This document shows positions 6,794 to 16,324 of a DNA stretch of 27,217 nucleotides, piece by piece. Within the stretch, counting starts at the first letter, position 1; each line of letters starts with the position of its first letter. The stretch comes from UBA4363 sp002393965 (lineage in GTDB: Bacteria; Bacteroidota; Bacteroidia; Bacteroidales; Paludibacteraceae). The notes under the pieces were generated by a model that was not told where the DNA came from, did no database searches, and saw only the letters and a program-made list of their open reading frames with translations. The DNA is taken from NCBI GenBank assembly GCA_946542925.1, contig CAMNLA010000048.1, positions 1 through 27,217 of the forward strand, read 5' to 3'. A program made the position numbers and the translations under genes.

Positions 6794-8887
6794 TTATTGG
6801 ATAGAAGGGGATGATTTATCGAGTTGTTTGAGGATGGAGTAGGATTGATAGATGCCATGCTGACCTGCCATGGATAGATCTTCGCGAGCTTGGCGGAGAA
6901 GGAGCTGGTCTGTGGAGGTTCGGTAGAGGCGGAGGCGTGCAATCGCTCGGTTGAACCATGCGTCGGCAAGATTGGCATCAAGGGCAATGGCCTTTGAAAA
7001 AGCATCTTCGGCCTTTCGGTTCTGATTTTTCATAAGGAAAAGGCATCCGAGATTGTACCAAGCATGTGGAAAATGAGGAGAAAAGCGAACGGCAAGCTGG
7101 AAATCAAGGGCGATGAGGTCGCTTTCTCTCCATCGGTTGAGGGTGTCTGGTGCTGAAGTTGTAGCATAAGAAGGAGAGTAAGAAATAAGAGAGTCGTGCG
7201 TAATCTGGCGAAGACGGATGGAGCCACGTTGAAAGCAGACCACGGCACGTAATGCGGAGTCAGAGGCAGATGAGGTTTTGGCGAAGGCAGTGTCAAGGTC
7301 ATTCATGGCATCTCGGTGGTTGAGTATCATGCTATGATTGACGGCTCGAAGGAAGTATGTATGTGCGTATGGAGAGGTAAGGGTTCGTATGCGTTGCTGA
7401 TGAAGAGAGATGATGTGTTCAGAGGTAGGCGTTTCCCGATTGGTGAGAACGAGATGCTCTCCGCAAGTCGTATTGAATTGACGAATGGCTGGTGGCAGTG
7501 CAGGAGCATGGAATCGGAATGCGCTTTCGGATTCGACCCGAGACAGGGGTGCATAATAGGAAATGCAAAAGGGGCTTCTCGGAATCAGATGCATCGATTC
7601 CTGTTGTATGTTGCCTCGTATTCTATCGTTTCCTTCTCCAGGGGGGTCTGTGCTATTCCACGAGTCGGTGAGGACAGAGAGAGCGGAAGGGACGGATGAT
7701 GCGGCAGGTTCTCCCTGAGCTCTTAGGCGTTTACGTTCGGAAACGGGTTGCGACTCAATGATCATAGCCTTGTAGCGGTCTATGTCTGCCTGTCTGGTTC
7801 GTCCGAGAGCCTGGCAGGCTTCGGCATGTCCATAGTAGGCAGGCGTGAAGTCCGGATAGCGTGCCATGAGAGTGGCGAAGTCGGAGAGAGCGGTATTAAA
7901 GTCGTGGAGTCGGAGGCAGACAATCGCCCGTTGAAAGCGTGCTTCGTCGTAGAAAGTTGAGGAAGGATGGTCATCCAATAATCGGTTCAGGTCCAGGAGA
8001 GCATTGTTGAAATCTCCGACCTCCGACCGCAGAATGGCACGGTTGAAGCGTGCCTGCCGGTCGTCAGGATCGAGTTCGACGGCACGGCTGTAATCGGTTA
8101 AGGCGTCAAGGTAGCGGAAGGACTTGTGGAGGAGAACGCCGCGGTTAACGTACACTGCAGGATAGTCAGCACCGAGTGAGATGGCAGTATTCAGGAGAGA
8201 AAGAGCTACAGAGTCTTGGTTCTGAAGAAGAGATATATAGGCTTTAAGAGCGTAGAAGTCAGGATGAGAGGGAGCGTGGAAGATGGCTGTGTCGAGTGAC
8301 AGATTGGCGGCAGAGGTGTCGTTCATGGCGAGGTACACTTGCGCTTGCTCAGTGCGCAGGAGGTTGGCAAAGGGGAGATTCTTTCGTCGCAACAGTCTTC
8401 GAATGTCGTTGAGCGCCGCTTCGTACTTATCTTGTTTCTTGAGAGCCTCAATGCGATAGAGAATGGCATTGGTGTTGTCTGGGGCGTATATGAGTGCCTT
8501 ATTAAGGTCGTTCTCAGCCTGTGCTGCCATTCCAGTTCGCAAGCAGGCATATCCGCGAGCAAGCCATGCATCGGGCATGAAAGGATTATGTGCGAGAGCC
8601 GAGTCGCAGTCGATGATGGAACCGGTATAGTCCTCCAGTTGAATCTTGGCCACTGCACGGTAGTAGTAGGGCAACGATTGTGTGGGACGCAGGGAAAGGC
8701 AACGATTGAAGTAGTGGATGGCAAGAACGTAGTCGTTGAAATACAAGGCTGTGCGTCCGTTCTCGAGCAGTCGTTCCGTTTTAATTTGTGCCAGTGATGG
8801 AGCAGCATTCAGCAGACATACTTGCATGATAATCCACGACAGTAGAAGGTGGATGTGTCGTTTCGTGTGAAAGACAGGAATCAGCAT
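6794..8887 (-). CDS. Secreted tetratricopeptide-repeat protein
   Basis: This 697-residue protein begins with a cleavable-looking signal peptide: charged start, hydrophobic core around residues 12-28, likely cleavage after SLA near 33. It therefore probably acts in the periplasm or envelope. TPR units fill residues about 36-385, with typical W/L-G-Y-A-F-A-P spacing such as PDAWLARGYACLRTG and PAVYVNRGVLLHKS. A non-repetitive, polar linker covers roughly 390-500, and more TPRs run from about 510 to 690 (HAWYNLGCLFLMKN, ADAWFNRAIARL). TPR arrays bind protein partners. No catalytic motif is present. The architecture resembles a TPR protein common in Prevotella and relatives. It follows the PBP1A gene on the same strand at 151 nt, so a link with cell-wall assembly is possible but unproven. 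A repeat element starts 3 nt beyond the stop. Confidence 0.85.
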   Translation of the reverse strand: MLIPVFHTKRHIHLLLSWIIMQVCLLNAAPSLAQIKTERLLENGRTALYFNDYVLAIHYFNRCLSLRPTQSLPYYYRAVAKIQLEDYTGSIIDCDSALAHNPFMPDAWLARGYACLRTGMAAQAENDLNKALIYAPDNTNAILYRIEALKKQDKYEAALNDIRRLLRRKNLPFANLLRTEQAQVYLAMNDTSAANLSLDTAIFHAPSHPDFYALKAYISLLQNQDSVALSLLNTAISLGADYPAVYVNRGVLLHKSFRYLDALTDYSRAVELDPDDRQARFNRAILRSEVGDFNNALLDLNRLLDDHPSSTFYDEARFQRAIVCLRLHDFNTALSDFATLMARYPDFTPAYYGHAEACQALGRTRQADIDRYKAMIIESQPVSERKRLRAQGEPAASSVPSALSVLTDSWNSTDPPGEGNDRIRGNIQQESMHLIPRSPFCISYYAPLSRVESESAFRFHAPALPPAIRQFNTTCGEHLVLTNRETPTSEHIISLHQQRIRTLTSPYAHTYFLRAVNHSMILNHRDAMNDLDTAFAKTSSASDSALRAVVCFQRGSIRLRQITHDSLISYSPSYATTSAPDTLNRWRESDLIALDFQLAVRFSPHFPHAWYNLGCLFLMKNQNRKAEDAFSKAIALDANLADAWFNRAIARLRLYRTSTDQLLLRQAREDLSMAGQHGIYQSYSILKQLDKSSPSIQ

Positions 8888-9038
8888 GCGTTTTTTCTTT
8901 ATTCAAGACACAAACAAGGGGGTGGTAAGTGGTCAGGAACCTCTTAGTCTTAAGCTTTCAATGGCAGGCTTTTTATTGTCTATGAAACCGTGTTGGCATT
9001 TCAGAGAAAAGCCAATTCTTCTGGTTGTCTCGCCTTTG

Positions 9039-11408
9039 TTATTCTGATCCTTGCATTTGGCTCCAAGTGGAGTCTTCTTCACCATCCACAGATTCGAATG
9101 CTTCTTCATCGGGTACTTCGATGAGGTTGCCGTTTTCGATTCGGAAGTTGGATGGTATGGCAAATTTCTCACCCTGGGAATATCCGAGTTGAGGATTGCT
9201 GTACACTTTTTTCATATAGAGAGCCCAAATAGGAAGTGCCATGGAGGCTCCCTGTCCGTTTGCCATGGAGTCGAAGTGAATGTCGCGTTCGTCACCACCG
9301 ACCCAGACTCCGTTGACGAGAGAAGGTGTGAATCCCATGAACCAACCGTCGGCATTGCGCTGTGTTGTTCCAGTTTTGCCACATATCTCAGCCGTAATTC
9401 CGTATTTGGAGCGTATGCGTCGTCCGGTACCCTGGTCAATAACTGCCCTAAGCATGTATATCATCTTGTAGGCGGTTGATTCACTGATTATTTCCTTCAT
9501 TTCGGGTTTCGCAGTGAAGATAACATTGCCGTTGGCATCCTCAATGCGTGTGACATAAACAGGAGTCACACGAAGTCCTTTGTTGGCAAAGGTGGTGTAG
9601 GCTGCCACCATCTCAAGCACTTTGATCTCGACAGGGCCAAGACAAAGGGAAACAACAGGGTCTATGTGTCCTTCGATACCGAAGGAACGCATGAGTTTAA
9701 CAAGAGCTTCGGGAGTGAAGAGTGACATGAGGTAAGCAGAAATCCAGTTGTTGGAGTTGGCGAGTCCCCACCGCAGGGTAACTGACTCACCGAGTCGAGA
9801 CTTGGAGCCGTTGCGAGGAGTCCATTCGGCTCCTGTGGCGGTATATAGCGTATAGGGATGGTTGATGACTTCGTCATTGGGTGTCATACCTTCTTCCATG
9901 GCAAGGGTGTATAGGAAGGGCTTGACGGTGGAACCGACCTGTCGTCGTCCTTTGGAGACCATGTCGTATTGGAAGTGGGCAAAGTCAGGACCTCCGACAT
10001 AGGCTTTGATATAGCCGTTGTGTGGGTCCATGGAGAGGAAGCCGCAGCGCAGGAATGATTTGACGTAACGGATGGAATCCATAGGTGTGAGAGTGGTGTC
10101 GATTCCTCCGTCGTAGGAGAAGACGCGCATACGAGTCTTGGTTCGGAATGCCTCGCGGATTTCCGAGTCAGAGGCTCCTTCTTTTTTCATGGCACGGTAG
10201 CGATCCGATTGTTTCATTGCTCTTTCGAGAGATTGGCGTATCTGCTCATCGGAGAGCATGTTGGAGTATGGGGCTTTCTTCTTCCCTCTCTTTTCGCGGA
10301 AGAATGCTTTTTGCAGTTCACGCATGTGGGTGTTGACTGCCTCTTCGGCATAAGACTGCATGCGCGAGTCGATGGTGGTATAGATACGCAAACCGTCGGT
10401 ATAGATATTGTATTTGGAACCATCTGGTTTGCGTGTTTTCTCACAGAATCCATAGAGGGGGTTGGTTGCCCAGGCAAGGGAGTCATCGTGGTATTCCTGA
10501 TATTGCCAGTCGGCATAGTTGCCACGTTCTGGTTCCGGAGCAGTCAGCATGCGTCGCAGATTCTCCCGGAAGTAAGGAGCCGGCCCTGATTTGTGGTCTA
10601 TGATTTGAAGGTGCGTATCGAGAGGAATACGTGAGATGGAGTCAAAATCGGCTTCGGAGAGATAGTCGGCCTTGACCATCTGTTGGAGGACGACGTTGCG
10701 ACGTCCAAGAGCACGTTCTGGGTGCAGGATGGGATTGAAATAGGAAGGGTTCTTACACATTCCGACAAGTACGGCTGCCTGTTCCACGGTGAGTGCTTCG
10801 GGTGTAGTGTTGAAATAAACCTGTGCCGCACTCTTAATGCCAACGGCATTGTAGAGGAAATCGAACTGGTTAAGGTACATGGTGATGATTTCCTCTTTGG
10901 TGTAGTACTTCTCCAGTTTGACTGCGATGGTCCATTCAATGGGTTTTTGCAGAAGTCGTTGGATGAAGGATTCTGCTTGGGGCGACCATATCTGTTTAGC
11001 AAGTTGTTGGGTGATGGTGGAACCTCCACCGGCGCTCTTTTGAAAGAGGAGACCGCGGAGAATAAGTGCTCGTCCAAGAGCCCATGCGTCGATACCGGAG
11101 TGTGATTCGAAGCGTGCGTCTTCGGTAGCGATGAGCGCATTGATCATGTTCGGAGAAATGTCGGAGTAGTTGACATTGACACGGTTAGCTTCTTTCCAGA
11201 ACCGTCCGATAAGTTGCATATCGGAGGAGTAGATTTCCGTAGCGAACTGGTTTTTAGGATTCTGGAGTTCCTCGATAGGAGGCATGTATCCGATGACACC
11301 TACAGCGATGAGTGCGAAAACAATAACGATGGAGAGAATGATGCCGAAAAAGAGAGTCCACATCCATTTGCGAACCCGTCCGGAGAGATCTGCTTTTTTC
11401 CTGTTCAT
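9039..11408 (-). CDS. Class A penicillin-binding protein 1A (glycosyltransferase/transpeptidase)
   Basis: This 789-residue bifunctional enzyme polymerises lipid II and cross-links peptidoglycan in the periplasm. It has a short cytoplasmic N-terminus and one membrane anchor at about 17-41. The GT51 domain has catalytic Glu96 in ATEDARFESHSGID and GGGSTITQQLAKQ at 127-137. The transpeptidase domain has the SxxK motif STVK (493-496), SxN as SNN (552-554) and KTG (678-680), followed by the usual NADGWFMGFTP. The order and spacing are those of PBP1A. ATG at 11408 is supported by a -7 box at 11455-11462. The C-terminal tail is acidic (EVPDEEAFESVDGEED). Its promoter is back-to-back with that of fabD. 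Gene symbol mrcA or ponA is possible. Confidence 0.95.
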   Translation of the reverse strand: MNRKKADLSGRVRKWMWTLFFGIILSIVIVFALIAVGVIGYMPPIEELQNPKNQFATEIYSSDMQLIGRFWKEANRVNVNYSDISPNMINALIATEDARFESHSGIDAWALGRALILRGLLFQKSAGGGSTITQQLAKQIWSPQAESFIQRLLQKPIEWTIAVKLEKYYTKEEIITMYLNQFDFLYNAVGIKSAAQVYFNTTPEALTVEQAAVLVGMCKNPSYFNPILHPERALGRRNVVLQQMVKADYLSEADFDSISRIPLDTHLQIIDHKSGPAPYFRENLRRMLTAPEPERGNYADWQYQEYHDDSLAWATNPLYGFCEKTRKPDGSKYNIYTDGLRIYTTIDSRMQSYAEEAVNTHMRELQKAFFREKRGKKKAPYSNMLSDEQIRQSLERAMKQSDRYRAMKKEGASDSEIREAFRTKTRMRVFSYDGGIDTTLTPMDSIRYVKSFLRCGFLSMDPHNGYIKAYVGGPDFAHFQYDMVSKGRRQVGSTVKPFLYTLAMEEGMTPNDEVINHPYTLYTATGAEWTPRNGSKSRLGESVTLRWGLANSNNWISAYLMSLFTPEALVKLMRSFGIEGHIDPVVSLCLGPVEIKVLEMVAAYTTFANKGLRVTPVYVTRIEDANGNVIFTAKPEMKEIISESTAYKMIYMLRAVIDQGTGRRIRSKYGITAEICGKTGTTQRNADGWFMGFTPSLVNGVWVGGDERDIHFDSMANGQGASMALPIWALYMKKVYSNPQLGYSQGEKFAIPSNFRIENGNLIEVPDEEAFESVDGEEDSTWSQMQGSE

Positions 11409-11454
11409 TTTTTTAGAAATCGGTATTCAGAATGACAGAGGTCAGAAATAAAAA

Positions 11455-11462
11455 CAAAGATA
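11455..11462 (-). promoter_or_regulatory. -7 box of the PBP1A promoter
   Basis: The minus strand reads TATCTTTG, an exact TAnnTTTG match, 46 nt ahead of the PBP1A ATG. It is only 12 bp from the oppositely directed fabD -7 box. Confidence 0.65.
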
Positions 11463-11474
11463 CAGATAATTTCT

Positions 11475-11482
11475 TACCTTTG
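11475..11482 (+). promoter_or_regulatory. -7 box of the fabD-aspS promoter
   Basis: TACCTTTG matches TAnnTTTG, 29 nt ahead of the fabD ATG at 11512. No clear -33 TTTG is visible. The region this polymerase would cover overlaps the PBP1A promoter. Confidence 0.65.
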
Positions 11483-11511
11483 CGCATTCATTAAGAAAGA
11501 AAGGATAAGAA

Positions 11512-12384
11512 ATGAAAGCATTTGTATTTCCAGGACAGGGTTCTCAGTATGTTGGAATGGGCAAGGAACTCTATGAAACCAATGAGAAGGCAAAAAACTT
11601 GTTCGAACAGGCGAATGAACTGTTGGGATTCCGGATTACGGATCTGATGTTTGCAGGCAGTGACGAGGACCTGCGCCAAACGAAAGTGACGCAGCCGGCA
11701 GTGTTCCTGGATTCGGTTATACAAGCGCTGACACGTGAGGCAGAGCAGCCGGACATGGTAGCAGGACATTCATTAGGAGAGTTCTCATCGTTGGTAGCGT
11801 GTGGTGCATTGAGTTTTGAGGATGCACTACGTTTGGTGTCGAAGCGTGCTCATGCAATGCAGAAGGCATGTGAACAGAATCCGGGTACGATGGCAGCTAT
11901 CATTGCCTTGCCTGACGAGACGGTGGAGGAAGTATGCAGTGCGATTACGGAAGGTTGTGTAGTTCCTGCCAACTATAATTGTCCGGGGCAGTTGGTTATC
12001 TCGGGAGATGAGACAGCTATCGATAAGGCATGTGAAATCCTGAAGAATGAGAAGCAGGCGAAGCGTGCACTGAAACTGACGGTAGGAGGAGCCTTCCATT
12101 CTCCTCTGATGGAGCCTGCGCGTCAGGAACTTGAAGAAGCCATCCGGGTTACTCCGTTCCATACTCCGACGTGTCCTATCTACCAGAACGTGGATGGAAA
12201 GCCACACACTGATCCGGAAGAGATCAAACAGAATTTGATTGCTCAGCTCACCTCTCCGGTACGTTGGACTCAAACGGTACAACAGATGGTAGCTGACGGA
12301 GCTGATGAGTTTACGGAGATAGGCCCTGGAAAGGTATTGAGAGGTTTGATTTCAAAGATAGACAAGACGGTAACGGTATTGTAG
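11512..12384 (+). CDS. fabD: Malonyl-CoA:ACP transacylase
   Basis: This 290-residue cytosolic enzyme moves malonyl from CoA to acyl carrier protein for fatty-acid elongation. FPGQGSQ at residues 6-12 supplies the oxyanion glutamine. The nucleophile is Ser87 in GHSLGE. The carboxylate-binding Arg112 lies in KRAHAMQ. The catalytic His196 is in GAFHSPLM, and the ending EIGPGKVLRGLISK is typical. Length is normal. The ATG is preceded by AAAGGATAAGAA. It is followed after 61 nt by aspS without an evident promoter or terminator, so the two are probably cotranscribed. Confidence 0.96.
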   Translation: MKAFVFPGQGSQYVGMGKELYETNEKAKNLFEQANELLGFRITDLMFAGSDEDLRQTKVTQPAVFLDSVIQALTREAEQPDMVAGHSLGEFSSLVACGALSFEDALRLVSKRAHAMQKACEQNPGTMAAIIALPDETVEEVCSAITEGCVVPANYNCPGQLVISGDETAIDKACEILKNEKQAKRALKLTVGGAFHSPLMEPARQELEEAIRVTPFHTPTCPIYQNVDGKPHTDPEEIKQNLIAQLTSPVRWTQTVQQMVADGADEFTEIGPGKVLRGLISKIDKTVTVL

Positions 12385-12445
12385 AGTCATATAATTGACA
12401 GAAAAAGTCCGAAAGAAACTTAACTAAGATTAAACGGGAAACATC

Positions 12446-14209
12446 ATGTACAGAAGTCATACATGTGGGGAACTCCGCATAGGGAATGTGGGAGAACAGG
12501 TGACGCTGGCTGGTTGGGTACAGCGTGTGCGCAAATTGGGAGGAATGACCTTCGTTGACTTGCGTGACCGATACGGCATCACTCAATTGGCCTTTGATGA
12601 GTCGCAGAATGCTGATTTGGCTATGTGTGCCCAGAAACTTGGACGGGAATATGTGGTTCAAGTAACAGGCAAGGTGACGGAACGGGAGTCGAAGAATGCT
12701 AAAATGGAAACGGGCGAGGTGGAAATCATTGTATCGGACCTCGTGATTCTGAGCAGTTCGGAAACGCCACCATTCACTATTGAAGATGAAACAGATGGAG
12801 GAGATGACCTGCGTATGAAGTACCGTTATCTGGACCTGCGTCGTACTGCTGTTCGCCGAAATTTGGAGTTGCGGAACAGTCTGACGTTCGAGGTGCGTGA
12901 TTTCCTGATTCGTCGCCAGTTTATTGAAACAGAGACTCCGGTACTCATCAATTCGACTCCGGAGGGGGCCCGTGATTTCGTTGTCCCATCGCGTATGAAT
13001 CCGGGACAGTTCTATGCTCTTCCCCAGTCACCTCAATTATTCAAGCAGTTGCTGATGATTGCTGGTTTTGACCGATATTTCCAGATAGTGAAGTGTTTCC
13101 GTGATGAGGATTTGCGTGCGGATCGTCAGCCGGAGTTTACGCAGATTGACTGTGAGATGTCGTTTGTGCGTCAGGAAGATGTAGTGGATTTGTTTGAGGA
13201 GATGGTAAAAACGGTATTCCGAAAGTTGAAGGGTATTGACTTCAAGGAGAAGTTTATCCAGATGCCATGGTCGGATGCCATGCGTTACTATGGCTCCGAC
13301 AAGCCGGACTTGCGTTTTGGCATGAAGTTCGTTGAACTTACGGATATTGCCCAGAACAGAGACTTTGCTGTATTCAATAATGCGAAGTATGTGGGAGGCA
13401 TCTGTGCAGAGGGATGTGCTCACTATTCGAGAAAAGAATTGGATGGGCTGACGGATTTTGTAAAACGTCCGCAGGTGGGAGCCAAGGGTTTGGTATATGT
13501 CAAGTATAATGAAGACGGAACGTTCAAGTCATCCGTCGATAAGTTCTATCAGACAGAAGACTTGAAAGCCTGGAGTGAGCGTTTTGGAGCGAAGCCAGGC
13601 GATTTGATGCTGATACTCTCGGGCGACCATATCCAGAAGACGCAGGTTGCATTAGGCCAGTTGCGTTTGGAAATGGGTGACCGATTGGGACTTCGAAAGA
13701 AAGATGAGTTTGCTCCGCTTTGGGTGGTGGACTTCCCTATGTTCGAGTGGGATGAGGAAACATCCCGTTGGAAGGCGATGCACCATCCGTTCACGTCGCC
13801 GAAGGCGGAGGATGTAGATTATCTGGAGTCGGAACCTGGTCGTGTGCGTGCATATGCTTATGATATGGTTCTGAACGGTGTAGAACTGGGTGGCGGATCG
13901 GTTCGAATTCATGACCGCGAGTTGCAGAGTCGTGTCTTCAAGGCTATCGGGCTGACGCAGGAGGAAGCCGAGAAGAAGTTCGGATGGTTGCTCACGGCAT
14001 TCAAGTACGGAGCGCCGCCACATGCCGGTCTGGCATTCGGACTGGATCGTTTCGTCTCGCTTCTGGCAGGCCTGGACAGCATCCGCGACTGCATTGCCTT
14101 CCCGAAGAACAACTCGGGACGTGATGTAATGATCAATGCACCGTCCGTGATTGAGACATCCCAATTGGATGAACTGTATATCAAGGTGAATCTTCCAGAA
14201 GAGAAGTAA
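12446..14209 (+). CDS. aspS: Aspartyl-tRNA synthetase
   Basis: This 587-residue class II synthetase charges tRNA-Asp. The N-terminal OB-fold anticodon-binding domain (about 1-105, LAGWVQRVRKLGG) is followed by the catalytic domain with class II motif 2, CFRDEDLRADRQPEFTQID (217-235). A bacterial GAD-type insertion covers roughly 290-400, and motif 3 GLAFGLDRFVSLLAG lies near the C-terminus. FPKNNSGRD close to the end is typical of the bacterial enzyme. Length and domain order are normal and nothing is missing. It is the distal gene of fabD-aspS and is closed by a strong hairpin terminator 22 nt after the stop. Confidence 0.97.
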   Translation: MYRSHTCGELRIGNVGEQVTLAGWVQRVRKLGGMTFVDLRDRYGITQLAFDESQNADLAMCAQKLGREYVVQVTGKVTERESKNAKMETGEVEIIVSDLVILSSSETPPFTIEDETDGGDDLRMKYRYLDLRRTAVRRNLELRNSLTFEVRDFLIRRQFIETETPVLINSTPEGARDFVVPSRMNPGQFYALPQSPQLFKQLLMIAGFDRYFQIVKCFRDEDLRADRQPEFTQIDCEMSFVRQEDVVDLFEEMVKTVFRKLKGIDFKEKFIQMPWSDAMRYYGSDKPDLRFGMKFVELTDIAQNRDFAVFNNAKYVGGICAEGCAHYSRKELDGLTDFVKRPQVGAKGLVYVKYNEDGTFKSSVDKFYQTEDLKAWSERFGAKPGDLMLILSGDHIQKTQVALGQLRLEMGDRLGLRKKDEFAPLWVVDFPMFEWDEETSRWKAMHHPFTSPKAEDVDYLESEPGRVRAYAYDMVLNGVELGGGSVRIHDRELQSRVFKAIGLTQEEAEKKFGWLLTAFKYGAPPHAGLAFGLDRFVSLLAGLDSIRDCIAFPKNNSGRDVMINAPSVIETSQLDELYIKVNLPEEK

Positions 14210-14230
14210 GGAACTTTTACCAATAGTGTA

Positions 14231-14276
14231 AAGCAAAAACGCATGAACCGATTGTAAGGTTCATGCGTTTTTGCTT
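14231..14276. terminator. Bidirectional intrinsic terminator between aspS and the esterase gene
   Basis: Two perfect 19-nt arms (14231-14249 and 14258-14276) flank an 8-nt loop. The arms carry A-rich and T-rich stretches, giving a short U-run at the base in either direction. It sits between convergent genes. Confidence 0.9.
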
Positions 14277-14295
14277 CGTTAAATTGTCATTGTCT

Positions 14296-16236
14296 CTATT
14301 GGAGGTTGTCCAGTTCGTAGTATTTCCATGCGTTAGGGACGACGAAGCGAAGCAGATTGGGACGGGCTGGCGAATTAATGATATCCTGCCAGTCCATTTG
14401 TGGTGATGATTCATGGATGCGGACGGATGATATGCCCTTTTGGTTTTGCAGGAGGAAGTTGGCATGACGGGCAGGAATGGAGAGCGAGGCATCTGAGAAA
14501 ATGGTGATGTCCTCGTTCTTCCATTTATCTGCTGCCCATAGGGCAAGGTCAATGATATCTTCTGTTTGCATAGTAACGACAGAAGAACCCAGCATGATGG
14601 AAAGAGCGGCAGTGCGATAGTCGCTGTTCATGAATTTGGGATTGTTCTTTGTGCTGTCATCAGCAAGTGTTCCGACACCGGTCAGGTCAGGAATAATAAG
14701 GAGGTGCATTCCATTCGAGAAAGACGGTAAAGAAGAGAGTGTCGTCTCTTTTCCTTTTGCATTCAGAAGAATGGCAATACCTGTTCCTGTCTCGTTCTCC
14801 TTGATGTAGAATGGTAGGGAAGGTCGGTCGTCGTTCCGGTTCAGGCTGTAGAACGGAAGGTCCTTTCTCTTATTGTCTTTGGTGACTTTGGTTACTGTCG
14901 GATAGGAAACTCCTGTTGTTTCAATAATGATTTTCTGTCGTGAAGTCAGGGACATTTCTGTAAATGTATGATGTCTTGCCTTGTATAGGGAAGCCAGACC
15001 GGATAGTCGATCGACTTCGTTTTTCTTATATGTGTTGGCTTCCTCGAAGGTGAGGATGTCATCCTTCGGTGAGGATCTTCGTTCGGAGACATAAGGCGAA
15101 GATACGTTGAGGTATTTCCGAAAGAAGTGAACCGCAGCCTCTCGTTTTTCCGGTCCAATGCCGTGTCCGTCATTAACGGTAAAGAGTTCACAATCGTGGC
15201 TACCCAGGAGGTTCCATGTCTGCTTGATTTCCTCAAATCCGTTGCGTGTGCCGTCGTAATCCATGAAATCTTTTGTACCAGCAAGGATGAGAACGGGTTT
15301 TGGTGCCTGTATGAGGTAGTAGTCGGGGATATCGATTTGTCGAACCAGTTCTCCAGGCCAATATTGGCAGGCATCGTCGGGTCCGTATTTCGAGAGCATT
15401 TTCTGTCGCTGTGTGAACCAGGAACAGCAAGCGACGGCTTTGACGCGACTACCGATGACAGCCGAAAGGAACGAAGTCTGCGCTCCACCTCCGGAATTTC
15501 CTATCAGTCCGATGCGTGCAGTGTCGATGATGTCGAGCGAAGCGAGGAAGTGAAAGGCTATGATATTATCGCGTAGCATCTCCTTGGAGATAGGTTGTCC
15601 GATGAGGAGTCCGCTGTTGTTGAGCAGTGTGTGTTCGCTGGTTGTCCTTTTAGTCAGTGGGTTACCATCGGGTTGGGTCAGTTGTGTTCTTCTGCTGGCA
15701 CTGACAGGTTCGACTACGAGTGTTGCGATGCCGTTTCGAGCCAAGTCCTCGGCGGTCTTGACATATGACTCTGTTTCGAATCCTGTGATTTCGTGTCCGC
15801 AAAGAAAAAGCACGGCAGGGAAGAGTGAATCGCTGGTTTGTGCAGGGAGATAGAGGTCGGCAGGGATTCGATCGTCAATCAAGTAACGGGATAGCCAGAA
15901 ATCGTCGTACCGTCGCAGGGAGATATTTCGAGAGGTTACCTGTTTTGTTTTGCGACTGATGGAGTTCAGTTCACCGAACATATCGAGAATGGCATTTGAC
16001 TTATTCTGCTGATAGGCGTGAATACTGTCAGGACCGCCATGCAGGGCTCTCTGCAGTGAGAGTTGTCGGAGGGTCATGTATTTCTCGGATTGGTTCAGGA
16101 GATAGTTGAAGACATCATGATTATCCGAAGCCTTTTTTTTTGCTGATACTGAATGAATACTCATTCCCAAGATCATCACCAGCAAAAGGAGACTTTGGGG
16201 TAGGAATCGTAGAAGGTGATATGTGTGATTGTGCAT
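14296..16236 (-). CDS. Secreted alpha/beta hydrolase, acetylxylan-esterase-like, two-domain
   Basis: From the ATG at 16236 this is 646 residues, with a signal peptide (MHNHTYHLLRFLPQ followed by LLLLVMILGM, cleavage after VSA near 32). The open frame extends upstream to 16371, but that would cover the divergent Nudix start and the gene's own promoter, so I reject it. The catalytic triad of an acetylxylan-esterase-like fold is visible: nucleophile Ser248 in GNSGGG, Asp323 in GTKDFMDYDG, His358 in NDGHGIGP. The C-terminal half (about 400-646) is a second, degenerate hydrolase-like domain without an obvious triad. It probably deacetylates plant polysaccharide or other acyl esters in the periplasm. 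No CAZyme or SusCD genes adjoin it, so the substrate is unknown. Confidence 0.8.
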   Translation of the reverse strand: MHNHTYHLLRFLPQSLLLLVMILGMSIHSVSAKKKASDNHDVFNYLLNQSEKYMTLRQLSLQRALHGGPDSIHAYQQNKSNAILDMFGELNSISRKTKQVTSRNISLRRYDDFWLSRYLIDDRIPADLYLPAQTSDSLFPAVLFLCGHEITGFETESYVKTAEDLARNGIATLVVEPVSASRRTQLTQPDGNPLTKRTTSEHTLLNNSGLLIGQPISKEMLRDNIIAFHFLASLDIIDTARIGLIGNSGGGAQTSFLSAVIGSRVKAVACCSWFTQRQKMLSKYGPDDACQYWPGELVRQIDIPDYYLIQAPKPVLILAGTKDFMDYDGTRNGFEEIKQTWNLLGSHDCELFTVNDGHGIGPEKREAAVHFFRKYLNVSSPYVSERRSSPKDDILTFEEANTYKKNEVDRLSGLASLYKARHHTFTEMSLTSRQKIIIETTGVSYPTVTKVTKDNKRKDLPFYSLNRNDDRPSLPFYIKENETGTGIAILLNAKGKETTLSSLPSFSNGMHLLIIPDLTGVGTLADDSTKNNPKFMNSDYRTAALSIMLGSSVVTMQTEDIIDLALWAADKWKNEDITIFSDASLSIPARHANFLLQNQKGISSVRIHESSPQMDWQDIINSPARPNLLRFVVPNAWKYYELDNLQ

Positions 16237-16299
16237 GAGAAAGTGTACTTTTGTAAAGTAATAGCCCTTTCCATCAGGTGACAGGGTTTGTAATCTTGA

Positions 16300-16307
16300 C
16301 AAAGGTA
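16300..16307 (-). promoter_or_regulatory. -7 box for the esterase gene
   Basis: The minus strand reads TACCTTTG (TAnnTTTG), 63 nt ahead of the ATG at 16236. This supports the shorter gene start. It lies within the divergent intergenic region with the Nudix gene. Confidence 0.6.
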
Positions 16308-16324
16308 GGTAAAGCAGATAAAAA

